Source: Actinophytocola sp. (GTDB lineage Bacteria > Actinomycetota > Actinomycetes > Mycobacteriales > Pseudonocardiaceae). From it: a stretch of 64,000 nt of DNA. The translations under genes and the position numbers were made by a program. Positions 55,552-64,000 of this stretch are shown piece by piece. Positions within the stretch are counted from its first letter, which is position 1; each line of letters begins with the position of its first letter. The notes under the pieces were generated by a model. That model was not told where the DNA came from and did no database searches. It was given only the letters and a program-made list of their open reading frames with translations. The DNA lies in the NCBI RefSeq assembly GCF_009379765.1, contig NZ_WHTD01000008.1, forward strand, positions 1 to 64,000. Reading direction: 5' to 3'.

Positions 55552-56616
55552 GTGTTTCCTGGGAAGGGAGATCCGGTTGTGAGGCACACGGTGGTGCACG
55601 TACCCGGTGACGGCATCGGACCCGAGGTCACGTGGGCGGCCCGCCGGGTCGTCGACGCGACCGGGGTCCCGGTCGACTGGGTACTGGCCGACGCGGGTGA
55701 GGACGCGTTCGCCGCGTCCGGGACGACCGTTCCGCCGCGGACCGCGGCGCTGGTGCGCGAGGTCGGCGTGGTCCTCAAAGGACCGATGGCCAACCCGGTC
55801 GGGCACGGCTACGCCAGTCCCAACATCGCGTTGCGCCGGGCGGCCGGAGCGTACGCCAACGTTCGGCTGGCATGGGCCCTGCCAGGTGCCCGCACCCACT
55901 TCCCCGGGACCGACCTCGCGGTGGTTCGCGAGGTCACCGAGGACGTGTTCACCGGCGCGGCCCAGCACGTGGGCCCGGACGCGGCGATCGCGGTGAAGTG
56001 GGTGACCCGCGCGGCGACACACCGGGTGACCCGGTTCGCCTTCGACTACGCGCGGCAGCACAGCCGGCGCCGGATCACGGTGGCCCACAAGGCGGCGACG
56101 CTGAAGGAGACCGACGGCCTCTTCCTCGCCGCGGCGCGCGAGATCGCGTCCGAGTACCCCGACATCCTGCTGGACGACTGCCTGGTGGACGCGCTCGCGA
56201 TGCACCTGGTGCGCGACCCGGCCGGGTACGACGTGCTGCTCGCGCCGTTCCAGTACGGCGACATCCTGGCCGACCTGTGTGCCGGGCTGGTGGGTGGGCT
56301 GGGGCTGGTGCCGGGCGCGTCGTTCGGCCCGTCGGCAGCACTGTTCGAGGCGGCGCACGGGAGTGCGCCGAAGTACGCCGGGCGGGACGTGGTGAACCCG
56401 GTCGCGCTCGTGCTCTCCGGTGCCTTGCTGCTCGACCACCTCGGTGAGCACGGCGCCGCCGACCGGATCCGCGCCGCGGTCGCCGCCACCGTGGCCGGCC
56501 CGGTGACCACCTACGACCTCGGCGGAACGGCGAGCACGACGGAGATGACCGACGCGATCATCGCGGCGCTGCCCGGCGGCGGCGAGGAAAGCGCAGGGAA
56601 AGGAAGTGCGGCATGA
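55552..56616 (+). CDS. Isocitrate/isopropylmalate dehydrogenase family protein
   Basis: TVVHVPGDGIGPEVTWAARRVVDATG, VVREVTEDVFTGAAQHV, DVLLAPFQYGDILADLCAGLVGGLGLVPGASFG, FEAAHGSAPKYAGRDVVNPVAL. Start may be GTG 55579. Confidence 0.9.
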   Translation: MFPGKGDPVVRHTVVHVPGDGIGPEVTWAARRVVDATGVPVDWVLADAGEDAFAASGTTVPPRTAALVREVGVVLKGPMANPVGHGYASPNIALRRAAGAYANVRLAWALPGARTHFPGTDLAVVREVTEDVFTGAAQHVGPDAAIAVKWVTRAATHRVTRFAFDYARQHSRRRITVAHKAATLKETDGLFLAAAREIASEYPDILLDDCLVDALAMHLVRDPAGYDVLLAPFQYGDILADLCAGLVGGLGLVPGASFGPSAALFEAAHGSAPKYAGRDVVNPVALVLSGALLLDHLGEHGAADRIRAAVAATVAGPVTTYDLGGTASTTEMTDAIIAALPGGGEESAGKGSAA

Positions 56617-57644
56617 GGTTCGGTTTCGGGGTCAGCCTGGTGTGCGACGACCTGGCGGCGTTCCCGGGTTGGGTACGCACGGTCGACGAGTGCGGGTTCG
56701 ACGTCATCGGTCTGACGGACTCGCCTGCCCTGTACCCGGAGACGTACATGACCGGGGTGCTGGCCGCGCAGAACACGACGCGCGTCCGGTTCGGGCCGCG
56801 GGTGACCAACCCGCTGACCCGGCACCCGATCGTGGCCGCGCAGGCCATCGGCTCGCTGGACGTGCTGTCCGGTGGCCGGGCGCTGTTCGGCATCGGCGCC
56901 GGCGACAGTGCCGCGCACACCGCGGGCGCGCGTCCCGCCCGGGTGGCCGACATCGAGGAGTACCTGCTGACCGTCCGCGGCCTGCTCCGCGGCGAGGAGG
57001 TCGTCTACAAGGGCGCGCCGCTGCGGATGTTCTCGCCGCCGCGCGACGTGCCGATCTACGTGGCGGCCGCGGGCCCGAAGATGCTGCGGATGGCCGGCCG
57101 GGTCGCCGACGGGGTGATCATCGGCACCGGCATCATCCCGGAGGTCGTCGAGCACACCCTCGGCCTGATCCGCGAGGGCGCGGAGTCCGCGGGCCGCTCA
57201 CTGTCCGATTTGGACCTGTGGTGGTTGTGCGGTGCGCGGCTGGCGGACAGCAGGGCGGAGGCGGAGGAGCGGATGCTGACCCTGTCGGCCGCGTTGGTCA
57301 ACGCGCACGGCCAGGTCACCCTGGGCGGCAAGCTGATCCCGGACGACGTGCTCGGCGAGGCGCAGTACCTGGTGGACCACTACGACTTCGACGCGCACAT
57401 CAAACACGGCGCGACGCCGAACGCGGACCTGCTGCGCTCGCTGCCCAAGCTCCGCGACCACGCGTCCCGCCGGTATGTCGTGGGCGGGACGCCCGACGAG
57501 TGCGTGGCCCAGATCCGCGAGGCGGGAGAGGCGGGGGCGAACCAGTTCTGGTGGACGGTGTCGTTCCCGGACAAGATGGAGTTCGTGCGCGCCTTCTCGG
57601 CCGAGGTGATGGCGCCGCTGCGCTCCCCGGAGCCCGTCGCCTGA
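56613..57644 (+). CDS. LLM-class F420/flavin-dependent oxidoreductase
   Basis: TVDECGFDVIGLTDSPALYPETYMTGVLAAQNTTRVRFGPRVTNPLTRHPIVAAQAIGSLDVLSGGRALFGIGAGDSA. Confidence 0.9.
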   Translation: MRFGFGVSLVCDDLAAFPGWVRTVDECGFDVIGLTDSPALYPETYMTGVLAAQNTTRVRFGPRVTNPLTRHPIVAAQAIGSLDVLSGGRALFGIGAGDSAAHTAGARPARVADIEEYLLTVRGLLRGEEVVYKGAPLRMFSPPRDVPIYVAAAGPKMLRMAGRVADGVIIGTGIIPEVVEHTLGLIREGAESAGRSLSDLDLWWLCGARLADSRAEAEERMLTLSAALVNAHGQVTLGGKLIPDDVLGEAQYLVDHYDFDAHIKHGATPNADLLRSLPKLRDHASRRYVVGGTPDECVAQIREAGEAGANQFWWTVSFPDKMEFVRAFSAEVMAPLRSPEPVA

Positions 57645-57707
57645 GCGCCGGTCCGCCGGTCCGCCGGTCCGGTTAGTTGGGTTGACCATACTCGCTAGGG
57701 TGCGCGA

Positions 57708-58226
57708 GTGGACTCGGCGATCTCGACGACAGTGGCCAGCGCGGATGTCTTGCCTGTTGATCAGTATGTGGCCGGTTTGGTGAAGAAGCGGATGGCGTCG
57801 GGGGTGTTGTTCCGCGACCGTGCGGGGCGCGTGTTGTTGGTTGAGCCCACGTACAAGCCGAACTGGGAGATCCCGGGCGGTGCGGCGGAGGTCGATGAGG
57901 CACCGTGGGCGACCGCCGCTCGTGAGGTCGTCGAGGAGTTGGGTCTGGATCACCCGGTCGGGCGGATCCTGGTCATCGACTACGTTCGGCCGCAGGATTC
58001 ACGGCCGGAGGGCGTGGTCTTCGTGTTCGACGGTGGGGTTCTCGACGGGGCCGGGCTGGTCGGGATGGTGCCGGCGAGCGGCGAGATCCGTTCGGTCGGC
58101 TTCTATCCGTTGGACGAGGCACGGACGCGGGTGAAGCCGCTGCTCGCCGACCGCCTGGCCGCTGCGCTGACCGCGGTCGACGAGGGCGTCACGGTGCTGT
58201 GCGAGCAGGGCAAGCGAATCGGCTGA
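57708..58226 (+). CDS. NUDIX hydrolase
   Basis: PNWEIPGGAAEVDEAPWATAAREVVEELGLD (Nudix box); 3' end overlaps the convergent gene. Confidence 0.92.
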   Translation: MDSAISTTVASADVLPVDQYVAGLVKKRMASGVLFRDRAGRVLLVEPTYKPNWEIPGGAAEVDEAPWATAAREVVEELGLDHPVGRILVIDYVRPQDSRPEGVVFVFDGGVLDGAGLVGMVPASGEIRSVGFYPLDEARTRVKPLLADRLAAALTAVDEGVTVLCEQGKRIG

Positions 58227-59446
58227 GCTCGGTTCGGACCGCAGTAGGCACGTTGCCGCTGTGGGTGCGTGGTTGCGGGACCGGGGCGGTGTCGGTGTGT
58301 CGTTTGCCGGCGGCCCGGTAGAGGTTGTCGTGGATCCCGTCGGCGTACCGCAGGCCGCTGAGGTCGCGACCGGTCTTGGCGGTCTGCGAGTCAGCGCGAA
58401 ACCCAGCCGCGCCGAGCAGTAACGCGAGTTCGGCGACGGCCTGGTGAGCGGTGTCGACGCCGTGTGCTTTGGTCGCGGCGCCCCACAGCTCGGCATCGGG
58501 GTCTCGGGTGTCGGCGAGGTTGGTGGCGATGGCCGCGCCGAGCAGCGCGGTGTTGATCTGAGCGTGCGCGCGGCCGAGGGTGACAAGTGCGGAGTCCCGA
58601 AGCCGTGGCAGGTCGCCGGCCGACTGTCGGGCGGTGAGGGTGTCGGTGACGGTGTCGAAGACCGCGGCTGCGGCGCCGAGCGCGGTGGCGGCGACCAGGG
58701 GTCGGTAGCCAGCGAAATGTTCGCGTAGCAGTGTCATTCCGTCGCCGTGGAGGATGTCCGCGGATCGCACGGGAACCTGATCGAGGTCGAGGAATCCCCA
58801 GCTCCAGCCGGCGAGCCCGGCCGGTTGGATGAGTTGTCGGTGCAGTTCGGGTCGATGGGCGTCGACGGTCGCGGCGGCGAGTCGGTCGTCGGGTGCGCGG
58901 AAGAAGACGACGAACACCGCGGCCTCGGTCAGCCTGCTGATCCAGGTCTTGCGGCCGCTGACCAGCAGCGTGTTGGTCGGGCCGGGGACCGCAGCGGTTG
59001 TCGTCGCGGCGGGGCGAGAACCGCCGTGAGCTTCGGTGATCGCGATGCCGGCGAGGTCTCCGGCGCGCAGTCGCGGCAGCCAGCATCGACGACACTCGGT
59101 GGAGCCGTGGCGGGCGATGAGCTCGCCGTGTCCGAGACCGGCCGAGTCGCGGAGGTCGATGTCTCGGTATCCACACAGGAACTGCCGGAACAGCCGGACC
59201 AGCGGAGCCAGCCTGGCAGCTCCGGTTAGGTCGACATGACCGCGGTCGGCCAGCTCGCGGCGGAGTCGCAGGAGACGTCGGCTGCGCTCGGCGCCGGGCG
59301 GCAGCTCGGGACCGACCGGGCAGGTCTCGAGGGTCGCGTCGAGGTCGTCGGCGAACTCGCGCAGCAACGACCAGGCGAATCGGCCGTTGGGGTCGAGCAG
59401 TCCTCTGAACGGGTCCAGCCATTGGGCGATGGGGTCGCTGGTCATG
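58189..59446 (-). CDS. Acyl-CoA dehydrogenase-like protein
   Basis: AIFAGIAITEAHGGSRP-type segment (LAGIAITEAHGGSRPAATTTAAVPGPTNTLLVSGRKTWISRLTEAAVFVVFF), LGAAAAVFDTVTDTLTARQSAGDLPRL. Confidence 0.75.
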
Positions 59447-60233
59447 ACCGGTCCTGCACGCGGGCGGGGTGGCCGAACGCGATCGCCCCGGCGGGGACGT
59501 CCCGGGTGACGAGGGACGCGGCGCCCACCAGCGCGTACTCGCCGATCGTCACACCGGCCAGCACAGTCGTGCCGGAGCCGACCTTGGCGCCGGTCTCGAA
59601 CCGGGGCGCTGTCAGCCGCGGCTCGGAGTTGGGGTCCCGCCAGGTGAGGGTCTTGTCGTTGATCGTGCGGATGCCCGCGCCGAGGAAGACCCGGTCGGCG
59701 ATGACCGTGGCGCTGGTGATGTGGGAGCCGGGTGAGCAACGGACGTCGCGGCCGATACGGGTCTCACGCTCGATGGTCAGGTGGTGGCCGAGCTGGGTCT
59801 CCGTGCCGACCGCGATGTCGGTGCGCAGCAGGCTGTGGTGCCCGACGACCGTGTTCACGCCGAGCCGGACGCCGGCGTAGACGACGGCACCGGACCGGAC
59901 GACCGCCCCGGCACCGACCACGGTGCCGCCACCGAGCCCTGGGCGGATCCGTCCGACGGCGTAGCCTAGCTCGGGTTTGCCGACCACCGTGTGTTCCTCG
60001 ACCCGTGCTTGCTCGCCAATAAGCGTTCCGCCGTGCACGACCGCGAACGGCCCGATCTCGGCACCGGCACGCACGATGACTGCGAGCGGAGTGCCGAGCG
60101 CATCAGCGGGGACGAAAAGGGCAAACCTGCTGATGACGGCACCAGTCTCCGCGTGGAGCAGTCCGGCGGCGTCGAGCTCGATGGCGGACATGTCGTGAGT
60201 GCTGGTGCTTGAAGCGGTGGGGGTCTGCATGTC
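59442..60233 (-). CDS. Left-handed beta-helix acyltransferase-like (hexapeptide repeat) protein
   Basis: Repeated [LIV]GxxxxV hexapeptides: TLIGEQARVEEHTVVGKPELG...GTVVGAGAVVRSGAVVYAGVRLGVNTVVG; TRDVPAGAIAFGHPARV. Confidence 0.88.
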   Translation of the reverse strand, partial: DMQTPTASSTSTHDMSAIELDAAGLLHAETGAVISRFALFVPADALGTPLAVIVRAGAEIGPFAVVHGGTLIGEQARVEEHTVVGKPELGYAVGRIRPGLGGGTVVGAGAVVRSGAVVYAGVRLGVNTVVGHHSLLRTDIAVGTETQLGHHLTIERETRIGRDVRCSPGSHITSATVIADRVFLGAGIRTINDKTLTWRDPNSEPRLTAPRFETGAKVGSGTTVLAGVTIGEYALVGAASLVTRDVPAGAIAFGHPARVQDRS

Positions 60234-60412
60234 GTTCCTCCCGCCGCGGCGGGGATGATGACCCCGCCCGCGGTACTTCGAGGACACTCGCGAGACAGGG
60301 TCGCTGACCAGCATCTTTGCAACGGTCGCGAACTAGTTTGCACGGCATGCAAACGCTCTGGTACATGCTGTAACCGGACGGGTAAACTTGCAGATCGGAC
60401 TCAACAAGGGAT

Positions 60413-61795
60413 ATGTCGATGGACCCCGATCCCGAGATCCGGATGAACGCAACGGTCCGCACAGCGCTCGTGACCGGCGATGTCGGCCAGATCGTGCGCG
60501 CCGTGCGTAATGCCAACAACCTCACGCTCAAGGACCTCGCCGACCGATGCGGCTACTCGATCGCGTCCGTGTCTCGGATGGAACGTGGAAAGCAACCGAT
60601 GCGCGACGTCACCATGCTGCGCCGGTTCGCCGAAGCTCTGCGGATCCCCCCGACACTCCTCGGGCTTGCCGACACTCCGTCGCGGTCCGTGCCGTTCCCC
60701 CCACGCGCCGCTAGGGTCAGATCCATTCTGGCGCTGGACGAGGGGACGGACCCGATGCGTCGTCGAACGCTGCTGGCTGGGCTGACTGGCCTCGCTGGCG
60801 CGGCCGTCCTGAACGCCGAGGCCCGGGCCTCCGCCGGCATCGAGCCGATCAAGGCCCTCGAGAACACCCTGCTGAACCCATCCACGCCCACAGGCGTCCC
60901 GACCACTCTCACCCAGCTACGGCAGTACGCCGCATGCGCCCGGTCGGTCTTCCAGCACGGCCATTACCTCGACGCTGTCGGCCACATGCCCGCCCTGCTC
61001 GCCGCTGCGGCAGCGACCCGCGCGGACGTGGCCGGCGACGAGGACACCGCCGCAGCTGACGGTCAGCTCGCCGAGGTCTACTCACTGGCCACCCAGCTTC
61101 TCGTCAAGCTCGGCCACGACCACCTCGCCTGGGTCGCCGCTGACAGGGCCCTGCAAGCCGCCTACTCCAGCGGCGAGGTCCTCACCATGGCCACTGCCCG
61201 CCGAACCCAAGGCGTGGTGCTCCGCCGCGCCGGGCAGGCCGACACGGCGCAGCAATTCATGGTCGACACCGCCGCGGCCCTGCAACCGGGCCTGCACCAG
61301 GGCCCGGAGCACCTGTCCGTGTATGGGTCTTTGCTGGCCACCGCCGCGTACACAGCAGCCGTCGACGGCAACGGCGCCAACGCGAACGCCCTCATCAACG
61401 AGGCGTTGAACACCGCTGACCGCTTCGCCTCCGACGCAAACCACCGGTACACCGCTTTCGGCCCCACCGGTGTCCGGCTCTATCAGATCACCATCGCCCG
61501 AGTCCTCGGCGACCCCGGCACCGCGATCGACGTCGCCCGCCAGGTCAACCCAGCAACGATCCCCGTCGCTGAACGCCGCGCCCGCTACTGGTCCGACGTC
61601 GCGAGATCCTTCGACCAGTGGAACAAGCCGGCACACACCTACCGAGCACTCCTCGCGGCGGAACGCGCCGCCCCCGACGAGGTGCGCCACCGCAAGCCAG
61701 TCCAACAGATCACCACCAACCTGCTAACCCACCCGAAAGCGCGCACACTCCCCGGCCTGCACAAGTTCGCCCGCCGGGTCGGCATAGCAGGTTGA
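60413..61795 (+). CDS. XRE-family helix-turn-helix regulator with TPR-like C-terminus
   Basis: IVRAVRNANNLTLKDLADRCGYSIASVSRMERGKQPMRDVTMLRRFAEALRIPPTLLGL. Confidence 0.88.
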   Translation: MSMDPDPEIRMNATVRTALVTGDVGQIVRAVRNANNLTLKDLADRCGYSIASVSRMERGKQPMRDVTMLRRFAEALRIPPTLLGLADTPSRSVPFPPRAARVRSILALDEGTDPMRRRTLLAGLTGLAGAAVLNAEARASAGIEPIKALENTLLNPSTPTGVPTTLTQLRQYAACARSVFQHGHYLDAVGHMPALLAAAAATRADVAGDEDTAAADGQLAEVYSLATQLLVKLGHDHLAWVAADRALQAAYSSGEVLTMATARRTQGVVLRRAGQADTAQQFMVDTAAALQPGLHQGPEHLSVYGSLLATAAYTAAVDGNGANANALINEALNTADRFASDANHRYTAFGPTGVRLYQITIARVLGDPGTAIDVARQVNPATIPVAERRARYWSDVARSFDQWNKPAHTYRALLAAERAAPDEVRHRKPVQQITTNLLTHPKARTLPGLHKFARRVGIAG

Positions 61796-61849
61796 CGGAC
61801 AGCGCACATCGGGTCGCGGTGAAGTCGAGCGGGACCGGGCACGCGCCTC

Positions 61850-62225
61850 GGCCGACCACCAGACCCGGATTCCCTCTGACCCCAGCGATGCTGGGAGGAC
61901 GCCGTCACCACGTCCTGCTGTAGCCACCGCACATCGCCGTCCGGCATGCGGTGGCGGGTGAGGAAGGCAAGCCAGCGGTCGTGGTTGAAGATCAGCTTGG
62001 GGCATCCTGGTTCTTGCTGTCTCGGAGCCCGACGGCGGTGGGGCCGAAGGCCCACTGCCTGCTGTCCTGCGCAGTGCCGCCTCGTCGAGAATGAACCAGA
62101 ACCGTTGGTCGAGGTTGTCGAGGATCCTCTGCTGGGTGAGCCGTGCCGCTGTGTACCGGTCAATCTGATTCCGGCTGACGCGATCTCGGCCTGTGGACAG
62201 GGATGGCTCGGACCCACTGTCCACA
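61850..62225 (-). pseudogene. Relic of a DUF5753-type regulator C-terminus (frameshifted)
   Basis: RYTAARLTQQRILDNLDQRFWFILDEAALRRTAG then degraded reading frames; typical ARxxRQ..LD..xxFxxxLDEAALRR pattern. Confidence 0.55.
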
Positions 62226-62298
62226 GGCCGGACCGGTCACGAGCCGAAACCGTCGGTGCCGCCGGTAGAGTTGATACCGGGGGCCCGGAGGCCAAGCC

Positions 62299-63618
62299 CT
62301 ACCCGGTCGCGGCGACCACTGCGTCCACAATGGACTCGTCAGCGCTCTCGGGCACCGCGAGCAGGTCCAGCAGGCACGCCCCGCCGGCCACGCGGCCCAC
62401 CACCGGCCGCGTGCCCAGGCGCAGCCGTTCCACGTAGGACTCCGGCAGCCGCACCGCCGCGCTCTCCAGGGTCACCCCCGGCGCCCCGCCGCCACCGACC
62501 GTTGCCGGGCTCGTCGTTGCCACCGCGTCGATTCCGCGGTCCCGCAGGGAGCTCGCGATCCGGTCGGCGCGGGCCAGCAGGTCCTCCTGCCTCGCCTCCA
62601 GCGCCCGCGCGGTCGGCGTCGGCGGCACGCGCAAGGTCGCCTCCAGCGCGGCCAGGGTCAGCTTCCCCACCCGCAACGCCCGCGCCATCGGGTGCCGCCG
62701 CAGGCGGTGCACCAGGTCCGCCCGGCCCAGGATCAACCCGCACTGCGGGCCACCCAGCAGCTTGTCCCCACTTGCGATCACCAGGTCGGCACCCGCCCGC
62801 AGCGCCGAAGCGGCATCCGGCTCCGCCGGCAGCAACGGGTGCGGCGTGAGCAGGCCCGAGCCGACGTCGGCCACGACGGGGACACCCAGCGTCGCCAGCT
62901 CCGCGACCGGAACGTCCGCCGTGAAGCCCGTGACCACGAAGTTCGACGGGTGCACCTTCAGCACGAACCCCGTCGACTCCCCGACGGCGGCCGTGTAGTC
63001 GGCGAGGGCGGTGCGGTTGGTCGTGCCAACCTCGCGCAGCGTCGCGCCGGTGCTCGTCAGCAGGTCCGGCAGGCGGAAGCCGTCGCCGATCTCCACCAGC
63101 TCGCCGCGGCTGACCACGATCTCTCGGCCCATCGCGAGCGCGGTCGCCGCCAGGACCAGCGCCGCCGCGCCGTTGTTGACCACGTGCACGGCCTCGGCGT
63201 CGGGCACCGCCGCGGCCAGCGCCGCCAGCATCCCCAGGCCACGGCCCGACCGGCGCCCGGTGGCGAGGTCCAGCTCGACGTCGGTGGGCCCGGCGGCCGC
63301 CACGACGGCCTCGGTCGCCGCGGCGGACAGCGGAGCCCGGCCCAGGTTGGTGTGCAGCAGGACCCCGGTGGCGTTCACGACCGGCCCGAGCGACGCACCA
63401 CGCACCGGCAGCGCCGCCACCGCCTCGTCGGCGACCGCCGACTGGTCGATCTCGCCCGCGCGTGCCCTGCCCTGCGCCGCCACGACCGCCTGCTTCACCG
63501 CGGGCCGGCCCACCCGCCCGGCCGCCTCGACCAACCGCGGATCGGCCAGCACCTCGTCGGTCCGCGGCACGAGGCGCCGTCTGTCCACAGAGGAAGCCGT
63601 CTGACCAGGCGTGTTCAC
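62299..63618 (-). CDS. selA: L-seryl-tRNA(Sec) selenium transferase
   Basis: VVNATGVLLHTNLGRAPLSAAA, VNNGAAALVLAATALAMGREIVVSRGELVEIGDGFRLPDLLTSTGATLREVGTTNRT, ADLVIASGDKLLGGPQCGLILGRADLV (PLP lysine region). Confidence 0.96.
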   Translation of the reverse strand: MNTPGQTASSVDRRRLVPRTDEVLADPRLVEAAGRVGRPAVKQAVVAAQGRARAGEIDQSAVADEAVAALPVRGASLGPVVNATGVLLHTNLGRAPLSAAATEAVVAAAGPTDVELDLATGRRSGRGLGMLAALAAAVPDAEAVHVVNNGAAALVLAATALAMGREIVVSRGELVEIGDGFRLPDLLTSTGATLREVGTTNRTALADYTAAVGESTGFVLKVHPSNFVVTGFTADVPVAELATLGVPVVADVGSGLLTPHPLLPAEPDAASALRAGADLVIASGDKLLGGPQCGLILGRADLVHRLRRHPMARALRVGKLTLAALEATLRVPPTPTARALEARQEDLLARADRIASSLRDRGIDAVATTSPATVGGGGAPGVTLESAAVRLPESYVERLRLGTRPVVGRVAGGACLLDLLAVPESADESIVDAVVAATG

Positions 63619-63656
63619 CCCGCCAGCCTACCGCCGCGCACATGCACCGCAGCCTC

Positions 63657-63768
63657 CACGCCCGCGAGTCCAACGCTCCGGACCCGCGAGTTCGACGTTT
63701 GGGGCTGTGGGTGGGGTCGTGAGTGTTGGACTCGCGGGTCGTGAACGTTGGACTCGCGGGATTCCTGG
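63657..63768. repeat. GGACTCGCGGGTC-type short repeats
   Basis: CCCGCGAGTCCAACGCTCCGGACCCGCGAGTTCGACG...GTTGGACTCGCGGGTCGTGAACGTTGGACTCGCGGG. Confidence 0.85.
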
Positions 63769-64000
63769 GCGAATTTTCGGAGTAACGGCAATACGGCAAA
63801 TGGCGGCTCGGTCACCCGGATGCCGTCCTTCGGTATCACCCCGCGTATTACCGGAGGATCACGGGTCCGCCGGGTGGTGGATTGCCGTACCAGGTCGCCT
63901 GCGGAATTCTGTTCCGACCATCCGGGACGACATCGGCATGCGGCCCACGCCGAATTCCCGGACGGGCGCGCACCCATCCGGCGAAAGGAAGTCCCGGATG

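Overview
High-GC actinobacterial chromosome segment (Pseudonocardiaceae-like by style; taxonomy not tested). The main content is an apparently self-contained selenocysteine (Sec) island. Sec machinery lies at both ends: selD, tRNA-Sec(UCA) and selB at 8.1-11.0 kb, and selA at 62.3-63.6 kb. Between them is a ~50 kb regulon-like accessory cluster with four genes interrupted by an in-frame TGA in the context (D/N/A)-U-G-S-C. In all four, the TGA is followed at the same spacing by a 6-7 bp hairpin with a small G-containing loop, as expected for bacterial SECIS elements. ORF callers split each of these genes at the TGA. One UGSC gene is fused to a large partner family ('WTDGLPVVPPT...AGCRPEYLPVV...') that has six paralogs in the window. 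A fifth UGSC-like gene, also fused to the partner, has TGG (Trp) where the others have TGA. The same region encodes four CaiB/BaiF CoA-transferase-like proteins, MaoC-like dehydratases, enoyl-CoA hydratase, LLM oxidoreductases, amidohydrolase, dipeptidase, MmgE/PrpD, an IMDH-like dehydrogenase, a molybdopterin oxidoreductase, TrxB, three NitT/TauT-type substrate-binding proteins, a split Opp/Dpp transporter and a GntR/FCD regulator. Nearly every transcription-unit start from 6.36 to 55.5 kb carries an AT-rich, often palindromic box (e.g. GATGATATATCATC) that is conspicuous in this GC-rich DNA. Other structure: several dispersed repeat families at gene ends, MITE-like palindromes, IS relics, a frameshifted SBP and a TAA-interrupted partner paralog. 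Everything was read by eye; no database search or folding program was run.
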